From positions 1 through 53,747 of the forward strand of contig DATKRK010000180.1 in NCBI GenBank assembly GCA_035532215.1: a stretch of DNA of 53,747 nucleotides, read 5' to 3'. The DNA is from JAICIG01 sp035532215. Lineage in GTDB: Bacteria; Planctomycetota; Planctomycetia; Pirellulales; JAICIG01. Below are positions 26,631-35,919 of the stretch, in pieces. The position numbers and the translations under genes are program-made. The notes beneath the pieces are model-generated. The model ran no database searches and was not told the origin of the DNA. It saw only the letters and a list, made by a program, of their open reading frames with translations. Each line of letters starts with the position of its first letter. Within the stretch, counting starts at the first letter, position 1.

Positions 26631-29600
26631 ATGACGTGCTGGTTTAATCTAGGCGGCAGGGCGCAAAATTATCGAACGCGCACTACAAGGAGGCGGTGTC
26701 AACCCCGCGGCAGCCGGAAACGCCGCTGGGATGGCTTCGCGGGACCGTTTGGCGCCTTCGAGCGGCTCGAAGACCGGCGGTTGCTGGCGGCCGATGCGAC
26801 GACGGCTGCCATACCACAGCAAGCGGTACAAGCCCAATATGGGCAATTGCCGCTCGCCTTCGAGGCCAACCAGGGCCAGACCGATAGCCAGGTCGATTTT
26901 CTCGCCCGTGGCGCCGGCTATGCGGTCTACTTGACCGGCGGCGGCGCGGTGATCGACTTGCAGCAGGCAACAGCTCCGCCGCCTTCGCGCGGCAATGCAA
27001 CCGCCGCCAGCCCGACCGGCGAAATCTCGGGCACGGCGATCCGCATGCAGTTCGTCGACGCCAATCCGGGCGCGAGCGTGACGGGCCTCGACAAACAGCA
27101 AGCCGTCAGCAACTATCTCATCGGCAACGATCCTAGCCAGTGGCATACGGGCGTCGCCAATTTCGGCCAGGTCGAATACCAGAATCTCTACGCAGGCATT
27201 AGCGCGGTGTTCCACGGCGACCAACATCAAGTGGAATACGATTTCAACGTGGCGCCGGGCGCCGACCCGAAACAGATTCAGTGGCAACTCGACGGCGCCA
27301 GCGGGTTGAGCCTCGACGGTTCGGGCAATCTGCTGATCCATACGGCGGGCGGCGAGTTGCTGGAGCAGGCGCCGACCATTTATCAAGAGGCGAATGGCGC
27401 ACGCGTTGCAGTTTCGGGCCGCTTCGTGCTCGAAGGCGATCGAGTCGGCTTCGCCCTCGGAAGCTACGACGCGTCGCGGCCGCTGGTCATCGACCCAACG
27501 CTCAGCTATGCAAGCTACCTGGGCGGCGTGAGAGCCGACTCCGGCAAGGCGATCGCCGTCGACGGCGCCGGGAATGCTTATGTCACGGGCGTCACCGCCT
27601 CGTCGAACTTCCCCGCGACCGTCGGCGCTTACCAAGTCAGTCTGCGAGGCGCCCAGAACGTTTTCGTAACCAAGCTGAGCGCCGACGGCGGCGGCCTGCT
27701 CTACTCGACTTTCTTGGGCGGCAGCGGCGACGACGAAGGCCAAGGCATTGCGGTCGACGGCGCCGGCAGCGCGTACGTTACCGGCTTCACCAGTTCGACG
27801 AATTTCCCCGCGACGCCCGGCGCGTACCAGATCGGAAGCGGCGGATTCAACGACGCCTTCGTGGCCAAGCTGAGCGCCGACGGCGCCAGCCTGATCTACT
27901 CGACCTATCTGGGCGGCAACGGCAATGACGCCGGCGCCGCCATTGCGATCGATGGCGCCGGCAACGCCTATGTCACTGGCGACACGCTTTCGACGAACTT
28001 TCCCACCACCCCCGGCGCCTACCAAACGACGCTCGTAGCTTTCCAGGACTCCGCCTTCGTCACCAAGCTGGATGCCGGCGGCGGCCGCCTGCTGTATTCG
28101 ACTTTCCTGGGCGGCGGCGGCCAGGACAAGGGCAACGGCATCGCGGTCGACGCGGCGGGCGAGGCGTGTGTCGCCGGCGTCACGAGTTCGACCGATTTCC
28201 CGACAACCCCCGCCGCCTACCAAACGACGTTCGGCGGCGTCCAGGATGCCTTCGCGACCAAGCTCGACGTCTACGGAAGGAGTCTTGTCTATTCGACTTA
28301 TTTGGGCGGCAGCGGCAGCGACGGCGCCAACGGCATCGCTCTCGACGCCGCGGGCAACGCCTATGTCACCGGCGCCACCAGTTCGGCGAACTTCCCCACC
28401 AAGGCCGGCGCCTTTCAACTTTCGCTGGGCGGCGCCGAAAACGGTTTCGTGACCAAGCTGGTCGCCGACGGCCGCAGCCTGACCTACTCGACCTATCTGG
28501 GCGGCGGCAGCAGCGATTATGTCACGGGCATCGCGGTCGACGGCGGCGGCGCCGCTTATCTGACGGGTTACGCCAGTTCGACGAATTTCCCCACCACTCC
28601 CGGCGCCTTCCAGACGAGTCCCGGCGGGCCCGCGGACGCCTTCGTAACCAAACTGAGCGCCAGCGGCGGCGCGCTGCAATACTCGAGCCGTTTGGGCGGC
28701 AGCGCCGAAGATTCCGGCCAAGGCATCGCGATCGACAGCTCCGGCAGCGCGTACGTTACCGGCTATACGCTCTCGACGAACTTTCCCGCGACGCCCGGCG
28801 CCTACCAGACGACTTCCGGCGGCGCCCAGGACGCCTTCGTCGCCAAATTCCAGATCGGACTGACGACTCCCATCGACATCGATCCAGCGCCCAACGTGGT
28901 CGCGGAAGGAGCGCCGACGGGCACGTATGTCAGCTTGACGGCTTACTCCACCGATTCCGCAGGCGCCGCCGTCAGCTATAGTCTGGCGGGCGACAGCTCG
29001 GGCGGCGGTTTTCAGATCGATCCAGTCTCCGGGCGCGTGACGGTGGCCGACGGCGGCAAGATCATCTACGACGTCAATCCGAGTCACGCGTATACGGTCA
29101 TCGTTCAGGCGACCGCCGGCGGACTGACGGCTTTGCAGGCGTTCACGATCTCCGTGACGTTCAACGCCGCGCGCAGCGCGCAGTTCGTTTCGAACGTCTA
29201 CAGCGATTTGCTCAACCGGCCCGTCGATGCCGGCGGGTTGGCCGCCTGGGTCGGGCGGCTGGCCGCGGGCGAAAGCCGCTTCGCGGTCGTCCTCGGCATC
29301 GAGCAGTCGCTCGAATACGAGCAAGACGTCGTCGAATCGCTCTACAGCCGTTACTTGCACCGGCCCGCCGACGCCGGCGGGTTGAGCTACTTCACGCAGC
29401 TCTTGAGTCTGGGCGTCACGGTCGAGCAGGTTGCAGCCGCGCTCGCCGGTTCCAGCGAGTTCTTTATCGTGCAAGGCGGCGGCACGAACGACGGCTTCCT
29501 GCACGCGTTCTATCAAGACGCCCTGGGGCGGCCGATCGACGCGGGCGGCCTGGCCTGGTGGAACGCCCAACTCGTCGCGGGCATGTCGCGCACTCAAGTG

Positions 29601-29792
29601 GCCAATGCGATTCTCGCGAGTGATGAGTACCGTCAGAACCTCATCGAATCGGCCTATCAACACTTGCTCGGCCGCAACGCCGACGCCGGGGGATTGGCCT
29701 TCTGGCTCAACGCCTTGAAAGCCGGCGCCACCGACCAACAGTTGAACGCCGGGCTGGCCGGCTCTGCCGAATACTACGCCAAGACCGCGTAG
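26631..29792 (+). CDS. Large surface protein: LEPRxLL-like leader, SBBP beta-propeller repeats, cadherin-like segment and DUF4214 repeats
   Basis: 1,053 residues from ATG 26631; the open frame extends upstream but that part looks non-coding. After a basic start comes FERLEDRRLLAADA, the LEPRxLL-like motif of planctomycete surface proteins. Residues about 60-300 match the domain that precedes SBBP repeats (LAFEANQGQTDSQVDFLARG). Seven SBBP units follow, each opening with a YSTYLGG-like motif and containing NAYVTG and a TNFPTTPGAYQ segment. A cadherin-like module comes next (about 745-845). The last 210 residues are DUF4214 repeats (LLNRPVDAGGLAAWVGRL; LGRPIDAGGLAWWNAQL; LGRNADAGGLAFWLNAL). Secretion and cell-surface adhesion are inferred. 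Confidence 0.85.
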   Translation: MTCWFNLGGRAQNYRTRTTRRRCQPRGSRKRRWDGFAGPFGAFERLEDRRLLAADATTAAIPQQAVQAQYGQLPLAFEANQGQTDSQVDFLARGAGYAVYLTGGGAVIDLQQATAPPPSRGNATAASPTGEISGTAIRMQFVDANPGASVTGLDKQQAVSNYLIGNDPSQWHTGVANFGQVEYQNLYAGISAVFHGDQHQVEYDFNVAPGADPKQIQWQLDGASGLSLDGSGNLLIHTAGGELLEQAPTIYQEANGARVAVSGRFVLEGDRVGFALGSYDASRPLVIDPTLSYASYLGGVRADSGKAIAVDGAGNAYVTGVTASSNFPATVGAYQVSLRGAQNVFVTKLSADGGGLLYSTFLGGSGDDEGQGIAVDGAGSAYVTGFTSSTNFPATPGAYQIGSGGFNDAFVAKLSADGASLIYSTYLGGNGNDAGAAIAIDGAGNAYVTGDTLSTNFPTTPGAYQTTLVAFQDSAFVTKLDAGGGRLLYSTFLGGGGQDKGNGIAVDAAGEACVAGVTSSTDFPTTPAAYQTTFGGVQDAFATKLDVYGRSLVYSTYLGGSGSDGANGIALDAAGNAYVTGATSSANFPTKAGAFQLSLGGAENGFVTKLVADGRSLTYSTYLGGGSSDYVTGIAVDGGGAAYLTGYASSTNFPTTPGAFQTSPGGPADAFVTKLSASGGALQYSSRLGGSAEDSGQGIAIDSSGSAYVTGYTLSTNFPATPGAYQTTSGGAQDAFVAKFQIGLTTPIDIDPAPNVVAEGAPTGTYVSLTAYSTDSAGAAVSYSLAGDSSGGGFQIDPVSGRVTVADGGKIIYDVNPSHAYTVIVQATAGGLTALQAFTISVTFNAARSAQFVSNVYSDLLNRPVDAGGLAAWVGRLAAGESRFAVVLGIEQSLEYEQDVVESLYSRYLHRPADAGGLSYFTQLLSLGVTVEQVAAALAGSSEFFIVQGGGTNDGFLHAFYQDALGRPIDAGGLAWWNAQLVAGMSRTQVANAILASDEYRQNLIESAYQHLLGRNADAGGLAFWLNALKAGATDQQLNAGLAGSAEYYAKTA

Positions 29793-29832
29793 TGCTGCGC
29801 GTTGCGGCGTCGTTCCCGGCGCTTGCGCCAAT

Positions 29833-29861
29833 GTAGCAGGCATCCTCCGTATGCCGTCGCC
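29833..29861. repeat. Repeat A, half copy
   Basis: GTAGCAGGCATCCTCCGTATGCCGTCGCC, equivalent to the left arm of the copies at 14435-14535 and 32175-32275; the right arm is missing. Confidence 0.7.
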
Positions 29862-29925
29862 AGTCTTGCGGCGTCTGATTGGCCTAGCGCCCTGTCAGCC
29901 GAGAGTTGATGCATGTCCGAGTGAT

Positions 29926-29998
29926 GGGTGGCTGGGTCTGAGCCTAGGCGAAGCCCCAGTTCGCTGGGGCATCGCCTAGGCTCTGCCGCCAGCCACCC
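29926..29998. repeat. Palindromic repeat J, copy 2
   Basis: Outer arms GGGTGGCTGG / CCAGCCACCC, inner arms GAGCCTAGGCGAAGCCCCAG / CTGGGGCATCGCCTAGGCTC around TTCG. Copy 1 is at 11249-11315. Confidence 0.88.
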
Positions 29999-30014
29999 TG
30001 GGCGATAGCCTTCG

Positions 30015-30143
30015 TCAAAACATGGCTGACAGAGCACTAGCGCCTCGCGGCGATTCGAGCGGGCCGGGCGACGCACTTCGGCCGGCGATGAATTCGCGGA
30101 CCAGGTTTTTCGCTACGCAGAGCCGGTACTGCTCGTCGGTCAT
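30015..30143 (-). CDS. Possible small protein downstream of aspS
   Basis: 42 codons from ATG 30143, with GGAG about 12 bases upstream. The first 22 residues (MTDEQYRLCVAKNL, then VREFIAG) look like a genuine amphipathic helix; the remainder is Ser/Pro/Ala-rich. It may be a truncated gene. It lies about 110 bases downstream of aspS on the same strand. Family not recognised. Confidence 0.35.
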   Translation of the reverse strand: MTDEQYRLCVAKNLVREFIAGRSASPGPLESPRGASALSAMF

Positions 30144-30251
30144 CGGAATTCCGTCTCCAGACGTCAAAAAGGGTCGGGAGCCGTAACGACAAGGCGTCGT
30201 TGCGACTCGCGCCTTCCTTTTTCCCCGCTCCGCCGCTGATTGTCCCGCCGA

Positions 30252-32024
30252 TCAACTCTCCTTGTCGATCTTGATCCGCAGTTCCTTCAATTGCTTGGCG
30301 TCGACGGCGCCGGGGGCTTCGGTCATCAGGTCGGCGGCCTTCTGCGTCTTGGGGAAGGCGATGCAGTCGCGGATGTTGTCGAGCCCGCCGAACAGCATTA
30401 CCCAGCGATCGATGCCCAGCGCGATGCCGCCGTGCGGCGGGGCGCCGAATTGCAATGCGTCGAGCAGAAAGCCGAACCGCTCGCGGGCCTTGGCCGGATC
30501 GAGGCCCAGCAGCGAAAACACCTGCTGCTGGACTTCGTTGTCGTGGATCCGAATCGTCCCGCCGCCGGCTTCCGAGCCGTTGATCACCAGGTCGTAAGCC
30601 TGCGCGCGGCACTTGCCCGGATCGGTGGCCAGCATCGCCAGATCCTGCGGCCGCGGCGCCGTGAACGGGTGGTGCATGGCGGCCCAGCACTTTTCTTCGG
30701 CGTCGTAGGCGAACATCGGAAATTCGACGACCCACGAGCAGTGCAGCGAGCCCGGCTCGTACAATCGCAGCTCTTCGCCGAACCGCTTGCGCAGCGCGTA
30801 CAGCGCCTTGCAGGTGACTTCGAACGAGTCGGCCACGAACAGCAAAAAGTCGCCCGGCTCGGCCTGCATCCGCTCGGCGATCTTGGCCAGCAATTCGGGG
30901 GCGAAGTTCTTGGCCGTCGGCGAGGCCAGCGTGCGGCCGTCTTCGACCTTGAACCAGACCAGTCCCTTGGCCCCGAAGTTCTGCTTGACGAACTCGGTCA
31001 GCTCGTCGATTGCTTTGCGCGAATAGTTGGCCGCCGCGCCCTTGGCGTTCAGCCCCCGCACGCGCAGGCCCGACTCGGCGGCTTCGCGGAACACGCGGAA
31101 CTCGGCTTCGCGCGCCAGATCGGTGACGTCGACCAGTTCCAGGCCGAACCGCAAGTCGGGCGCGTCGTGCCCGAAACGCTCCATCGCCTCGTCGTAAGTC
31201 ATCCGCGGCAAAGGCAGCTTGACTTCGACGCCTAGAATGTCTTTCGCCAGCTTGGCGACCAGGCCGTCGATGGCGCCGATGATGTCTTCGCTGTTGACGA
31301 ACGACATTTCGACGTCCAACTGCGTGAACTCGGGCTGGCGGTCGGCCCGCAAGTCTTCGTCGCGGAAGCAGCGGGCGACCTGCACGTAGCGGTCGTAGCC
31401 GGCGATCATCAAAATTTGCTTGTAAAGCTGCGGCGACTGCGGCAAGGCGTAGAACATGCCCAGGTGGATGCGGCTGGGCACGAGATAGTCGCGGGCGCCT
31501 TCGGGCGTGCTGCGGCCGAGCATCGGCGTTTCGATTTCCAGAAAGCCGTGCTGGTCGAAGTAGTCGCGCATGCCTTTGATCATGCGGTGCCGCAGCACGA
31601 GCGTCCGCTGCATTTCGGGCCGCCGCAGATCGAGATAGCGGTACTTGAGCCGCAGGTCCTCCCCCGGCAGGTCCTTGGCGCCGGGCTGGAACGGCGGCGT
31701 CAGGCTCTTATTCAGCACCTCCAGCCGCGTGGCTCGCAGCTCGACTTCGCCCGTATCGAGCTTCGGGTTCACCGTGCCCTCGGGCCGGTGGGCCACTTTG
31801 CCGGTTACGGAGACGACGAACTCGCTGCGCAACGCCTTGGCCGCCTCGACAATCTGCGGGCCGGCCTCGGGGGCGAAGACGACTTGCGTCTTGCCATAGC
31901 GGTCGCGCAGATCGACGAACAAGCCGCCGCCGTGGTCGCGATAGGAATCGACCCAGCCGCAAAGGGTGACTTCCTGGCCGATGTGGCCCGCCCGCAATTC
32001 GCCGCAAGTATGGGTCCGAAGCAA
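30252..32024 (-). CDS. aspS: Aspartyl-tRNA synthetase
   Basis: 590 residues, the length of bacterial-type AspRS. An N-terminal OB-fold anticodon-binding domain (VTLCGWVDSYRDHGGGLFVD) is followed by the class II core: motif 2 FRDEDLRADRQPEFTQLD, and motif 3 GIALGIDRWVMLFGG near the C-terminus. The bacterial GAD insertion is present between about residues 285 and 410. The enzyme charges tRNA-Asp; whether it is discriminating or also charges tRNA-Asn cannot be decided here. The start at 32024 gives the canonical LRTHTCGELRAGHIG opening. Confidence 0.98.
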   Translation of the reverse strand: MLRTHTCGELRAGHIGQEVTLCGWVDSYRDHGGGLFVDLRDRYGKTQVVFAPEAGPQIVEAAKALRSEFVVSVTGKVAHRPEGTVNPKLDTGEVELRATRLEVLNKSLTPPFQPGAKDLPGEDLRLKYRYLDLRRPEMQRTLVLRHRMIKGMRDYFDQHGFLEIETPMLGRSTPEGARDYLVPSRIHLGMFYALPQSPQLYKQILMIAGYDRYVQVARCFRDEDLRADRQPEFTQLDVEMSFVNSEDIIGAIDGLVAKLAKDILGVEVKLPLPRMTYDEAMERFGHDAPDLRFGLELVDVTDLAREAEFRVFREAAESGLRVRGLNAKGAAANYSRKAIDELTEFVKQNFGAKGLVWFKVEDGRTLASPTAKNFAPELLAKIAERMQAEPGDFLLFVADSFEVTCKALYALRKRFGEELRLYEPGSLHCSWVVEFPMFAYDAEEKCWAAMHHPFTAPRPQDLAMLATDPGKCRAQAYDLVINGSEAGGGTIRIHDNEVQQQVFSLLGLDPAKARERFGFLLDALQFGAPPHGGIALGIDRWVMLFGGLDNIRDCIAFPKTQKAADLMTEAPGAVDAKQLKELRIKIDKES

Positions 32025-32391
32025 TGCCGACTCCCGTGCAATCCGAGTAGACTCAAGTGGTCAACGAGTTCAACGAATTCGGTATTGTAAAGACCGGCCT
32101 ACGGCGTGCCTAGGTTGGCGCGGGCGGGGGCGCGAATCGCTTGCACGCGCACCCGTTCGGGCCTGAGCGAGAACGCCAAAGTAGTAGGCACGTTCCATGT
32201 GCCGTCCGCCGGAGCAGGTTCGGCTCCGTCGCGGGGTCGGCGACGGCACACAGGAGTGTGCCTGCTACTTTTGGCTACTCTATGCTGCTTCGAGGCGAGG
32301 GACTGGATCTCAGCCGCCTGGCAGTACAAAATGAGCCGAGGATCGGTGCGTAGCGACAATGCGGGAATGTTAGCAAGCGGAAAGGGTGTAA
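32025..32391. other. Intergenic region with repeat A
   Basis: Divergent promoters of aspS (minus) and the lipoprotein gene (plus) must lie here. The family A palindrome at 32175-32275 is the only structured element seen. Confidence 0.5.
32175..32275. repeat. Palindromic repeat A, copy 2
   Basis: Arms GCCAAAGTAGTAGGCACG and the mirrored GTGTGCCTGCTACTTTTGGC, with inner GTGCCGTC / GACGGCAC. Same family as 14435-14535. Confidence 0.88.
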
Positions 32392-32688
32392 ATGCGGTTT
32401 TTCATTCCTGGTCTGGCCGGCGCCTGGCGAAGGTCGAAATCGGCGCTTTGCGGAGTGGCGGTCGGCGGGCTGTTGGCATCCGTGGGCGGCTGTTCTCCGG
32501 CGCCGCCAAGTTCCGCCGAGTTGGGCAAGGTCGTGTTCGACGCCGACCAAATGCCGGGCGCCCACAAACGCTTTCTATTGCCCGAGATCAAAGGCAAGGC
32601 GGGAGGCGGCGAATCGGCCGCGGACGGCGCCGATCATCCGCCGCACGAGGGTCATGCGCACGGCGAGGATCCTCCGGGCGGCAAGTGA
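32392..32688 (+). CDS. Small putative lipoprotein
   Basis: 98 residues. The N-terminal signal ends in a lipobox (LLASVGGC, Cys34), preceded by basic residues. The mature part is short and has a His-rich tail (HPPHEGHAHGEDPPGGK) that might bind metal. The start ATG 32392 has GGAAAGG 7 bases upstream. It sits 93 bases ahead of another secreted protein and may be co-transcribed with it. Function unknown. Confidence 0.7.
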   Translation: MRFFIPGLAGAWRRSKSALCGVAVGGLLASVGGCSPAPPSSAELGKVVFDADQMPGAHKRFLLPEIKGKAGGGESAADGADHPPHEGHAHGEDPPGGK

Positions 32689-32780
32689 TTTTTCGGCTTT
32701 TGCGATTGTAACGGTCGCCCGGCGGATTAGCCTGGAAACAAGGGCTTATTGTTTGAGAGGCATCCGACGAGGCGACTTCC

Positions 32781-33245
32781 ATGACGATTCAAGCGAAATT
32801 GCGACTGGCGTGCGGCGTTCTGGCCGCGTGGGGGGCGCTGACGGCTGCGGCGCAAGCCCAATCTCCCAACCTCCTGTATTTCTTCGGCCTGAACGGCCTG
32901 CCGTATAGCAACGGCAACGAGCACGTGCCGTATTATTCGCTGTATCCGCCGGTCTATTACAGCATGCCGGTGCCGCGGACGTACGGGCACAGCCCGTTCG
33001 CCTATCCGCCCGGTTATATGACCCCGGAAGTCGAAATGCTGCCGGCGCCCAAGACGATCGTCAATCCGCACGCCGCGCCCTCGGCGAACTCCGGCAAGCC
33101 GAAGAAGGCGGTGCCGCCCGCAGGACGCACGACGCAGGCGCCGCGAACGATCCTCAATCCGTTCGTCGAGCAGCGAGGGCCCGGCGAGCCGGAATTGTTG
33201 GCCCGCACGCGCGAGAAGCTCGCGGCCGAAGCGAGCGACCGCTAA
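32781..33245 (+). CDS. Secreted Tyr/Pro-rich hypothetical protein
   Basis: 154 residues with a signal peptide (LACGVLAAWGALTAAAQAQS, cleavage after AQA). The mature part is rich in Tyr and Pro (YYSLYPPVYYSMPVPRTYG), then basic and Pro-rich with two similar segments (PKTIVNPHAAPS; PRTILNPFVEQR). It resembles planctomycete exported proteins of unknown role. No enzyme motif is visible. Confidence 0.75.
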   Translation: MTIQAKLRLACGVLAAWGALTAAAQAQSPNLLYFFGLNGLPYSNGNEHVPYYSLYPPVYYSMPVPRTYGHSPFAYPPGYMTPEVEMLPAPKTIVNPHAAPSANSGKPKKAVPPAGRTTQAPRTILNPFVEQRGPGEPELLARTREKLAAEASDR

Positions 33246-33289
33246 CCCGAATTGCGCACCAGCCCCGCAACTGCGCGACAGCGCGCCTT

Positions 33290-33355
33290 ACACCAACCCG
33301 AAGCGCTAGCGAGGTAAGTCGCTCTCTCGTCCTCGCTTGCGCTTCGGGTTGGTGT
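33290..33355. repeat. Palindromic repeat D, copy 1
   Basis: ACACCAACCCGAAGCG / CGCTTCGGGTTGGTGT with inner AGCGAGG / CCTCGCT. Copy 2 at 50918-50990. Confidence 0.9.
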
Positions 33356-33443
33356 GGGCTGGTGCGCAATCCGGGCTAATCGACTTTTTGCCTGGCTCGG
33401 GCGTAAACGCCTGGGCAACGGAACCGAAAGCTCTCCCCGGCGA

Positions 33444-35543
33444 TCAACGCTCGCGGCGCAGTTCTGCGATCCGGTCGAGAATCTTCTGCCGGGCTTCGAG
33501 AAACCGCGGATCGCTCGTCGAGCCGAACCGCTCGGAGAATTCCTTGGCGCTCAAGCCTTCGACCAGATCGTCGAGGGGCGGCAAATGGCGGGCGACTTCG
33601 AATTGGCGCCGCAACGCGGAAAAAGTGGTTTGGCCCGATTTCAAACGCTCGGCCAGCGAAATGCCGGCCAGATCGGCGCAGAGATCGCAAAAGCTGAAGC
33701 CGCTGCCGCCGCCCGAGTCGCGCAGTTCTTTGGCCACGCCGGCGGCTTCGGCCGCCGCGGGTCCGGCGATCGAGGCGATCGCCGCGGAGACCCAGAAGTG
33801 CTGCGCCAGGTCGTGCCGCTTTCGCATCGTCGGCACGCCGAGCGTCTCGAGCCGGGCGGCCCGGGCTTCGGCGGGCTCGATCGTGCGAACCAGCTCGCCC
33901 AAGAGCGGCAGGCCGCGCAGTTGTTCGGTCGTGTCGAGGCCGATGGCCAAACCCAGGCAAAACGCCTGCTGGCGATAGATTTGCGGCAGATCCTCCGCCG
34001 CTTCGGCCGCCGCCCGCACGCAAGAGTCGGTCAGATCGTCCCCCTCGCGGCGGAATAGATCTTCGTGCGCAGCTTGCCGGCCGCTCGGCCTGGCCCGGTT
34101 GCTACGCGCCTGGGAGACGATGGCCTGCAACACCGACTGCGTCGCCTCGTTCAAGTCGTTGCCGGCCAGGCCGCCCGCGAGCGGAAGCTTTGGCAAACGC
34201 GGCTCGTTCGGCATACGCGGCCTGTTTGACGACCTGGGACTGTCCGGCGCGGGCGCGTTGCCGGCCGCGGATCGACGAGCCGGAGGCAGCGCCTCGTCGT
34301 TGGCGGGCGGAGACTGCGGCGCCGATTCGCCCAGGGAAAATGGCAAGGCGGCAGCGCGCACCCCGAGCAGCGCCAGGTATTGCGGCGGCGCCGGATCGTC
34401 GGGCAGGGCCTCGGCCAGCGTGCGATAAATGGCGATCAACCGCCCGCGCGCCGGCGACGGCAGCGCAGAGAACGCGGGCGCCGGCCGAGATTGCAGGGCC
34501 TCGCCGACCAGGCACATCGCCAACGCATTCAGCGGGTCGAAGGCGATGCGAAACTTGCGAACCCGGGCCTGCCGGTCGCCCAAGGTCGGACGCATCACCG
34601 AATTCGCCTCGGGACTGTGAACGGCGCCCAAGAAGTGCCCCAATTCGTGGACCAACACTTCCAGCCGTTCCGATTCGGAAATCTGCTGCGACCATTCGCG
34701 CAGCAGAATGTGCGAGTGCAGCGGCCCGCGCGTGCCGCCCAGATGGACGCGTCCCGCGACCAGCGGGTACTGGCTCGTGAAGCCGATCGCCAATCGCTGC
34801 GGCCGCGGCTGGACCTTCCGTTCGAACTCGGCCAACGATTGCTCGAAGTCGCTGATCGCGTTGTCCGAGTCCCAGGTTTCGACCTCTGCCGCGACGAATT
34901 TGACGCGGCAGCAGCGCTCGAACAGCGCCGAGGCCGTTTCGAGCCGCGCGCGGAGCCGGGCTTCCCAGCGAGGGCGCGCGGCTCGCTCATCGTCGTCGAC
35001 CAGCAGCTTGACGGGAATCGAGAGCAGCTTCGCCGAGGGCGGCTCGCTTACATCCGCGGGCTTGCGGGCCTTGCGCGGCTCGTCGCGTGGGGGATCGCCG
35101 TCTGCGGCCTGAGCGGCTTCGCTCGCCAGGCCGATCGCTTCGAGCTTCAAGCGGCCGGCTTTGTCTTGATAGAAAAAATAGCAACGGTCCGCTTCCAGAT
35201 CGTATCGCTCGGCGATTTGGCCGGCCAGGAATTCGAGCGTCGCCGCGCCGGCGACAGGAACGGTGGCGATATCGCCCGCTTCGACCTTCGACCAGGCGTC
35301 TGGCTTAGCCGTCGCCGGCTTTGCCTCGGCGCCGTCCGGCGCCGCCAGCCGATAGCGCACTGCCTGCCCTGCGCGATTGGCCAACACCACAACGTCGGCG
35401 GTCGCCGTGCGTGCGCCGCCCCCGAACGCCCATACCAAAGCAACCACGCCAAGGGCAACGCGTCGAGCGAACACGATCGGGGGCGCGCTCCAAAAGTTTG
35501 TGCCAAGAAGATCAAAATCCGCCCGGCTGCGGCCGCATTCCAA
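33444..35543 (-). CDS. Putative exported metzincin-type metalloprotease
   Basis: 699 residues. A hydrophobic leader (RRVALGVVALVWAFGGGART) follows an N-terminal extension of about 25 residues, so the true start may be later. The zinc motif HELGHFLGAVHSPEANSVMR fits HExxHxxGxxH with a Met-turn (SVM), as in metzincins of the matrixin type. Residues preceding it (about 160-300) form the likely catalytic domain. The C-terminal half is Ala/Leu/Arg-rich with no recognised fold. Extracellular or periplasmic proteolysis is inferred. Confidence 0.75.
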   Translation of the reverse strand: MECGRSRADFDLLGTNFWSAPPIVFARRVALGVVALVWAFGGGARTATADVVVLANRAGQAVRYRLAAPDGAEAKPATAKPDAWSKVEAGDIATVPVAGAATLEFLAGQIAERYDLEADRCYFFYQDKAGRLKLEAIGLASEAAQAADGDPPRDEPRKARKPADVSEPPSAKLLSIPVKLLVDDDERAARPRWEARLRARLETASALFERCCRVKFVAAEVETWDSDNAISDFEQSLAEFERKVQPRPQRLAIGFTSQYPLVAGRVHLGGTRGPLHSHILLREWSQQISESERLEVLVHELGHFLGAVHSPEANSVMRPTLGDRQARVRKFRIAFDPLNALAMCLVGEALQSRPAPAFSALPSPARGRLIAIYRTLAEALPDDPAPPQYLALLGVRAAALPFSLGESAPQSPPANDEALPPARRSAAGNAPAPDSPRSSNRPRMPNEPRLPKLPLAGGLAGNDLNEATQSVLQAIVSQARSNRARPSGRQAAHEDLFRREGDDLTDSCVRAAAEAAEDLPQIYRQQAFCLGLAIGLDTTEQLRGLPLLGELVRTIEPAEARAARLETLGVPTMRKRHDLAQHFWVSAAIASIAGPAAAEAAGVAKELRDSGGGSGFSFCDLCADLAGISLAERLKSGQTTFSALRRQFEVARHLPPLDDLVEGLSAKEFSERFGSTSDPRFLEARQKILDRIAELRRER

Positions 35544-35599
35544 CGGCTCACGACCTTACTGGACAGTATGTCCGCTCCCGCCGCGGGGGTCAATCAAAT

Positions 35600-35718
35600 G
35601 TAGACGCGGCATCCTGCCGCGTACGAGAAGTAGACGCGGCAACCTTGCCGCGTACCGGAAAGCGGCAGGGATGCCGCTTCTACGAGGTACCGGAAAGCGG
35701 CCAGGATGCCGCTTCTAC
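35600..35718. repeat. Palindromic repeat B, cluster 2
   Basis: Units TAGACGCGGCATCCTGCCGCG, TAGACGCGGCAACCTTGCCGCG and twice AAGCGGCxAGGATGCCGCTTCTAC. Its right end supplies the TAG stop codon of the minus-strand gene that ends at 35715. Confidence 0.85.
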
Positions 35719-35915
35719 GGGGGCGGGGGGATGACGTCGCGAAACAAGGCTTCGAGCGACCGCAAGTGCTCGCCGGTGGCGGTGTGGATGATAACGGCTC
35801 GATGCGTGCCCGCACTTTCCACTTTCCGCACGCCGAAACCGCGGCCTTTAAGCCGACGCCGCACCTGCGAGGCGTTCAACTCGACGTACAGGCGATCGCC
35901 CTTGATGTGCGGCAT
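35715..35915 (-). CDS. Small conserved-looking protein downstream of hisG
   Basis: 66 residues, starting 4 bases after the hisG stop, so very likely in the his operon. Sequence features: YVELNASQVRRRLKGRGFGV and THRAVIIHTATGEHLRSLEA, a compact alpha/beta-like small protein with many Arg/His. The stop codon lies in a repeat B unit, and the last residues (PPPP) are next to it, so the C-terminus may have been altered by repeat insertion. Family unknown. Confidence 0.65.
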   Translation of the reverse strand: MPHIKGDRLYVELNASQVRRRLKGRGFGVRKVESAGTHRAVIIHTATGEHLRSLEALFRDVIPPPP

Positions 35916-35919
35916 AAGT

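Noticed and set aside
26649..29843. 1,064-codon open frame antisense to the SBBP protein
   Set aside because: Opposite strand of a repeat-coding gene; the sense frame has clear domains and this one does not.
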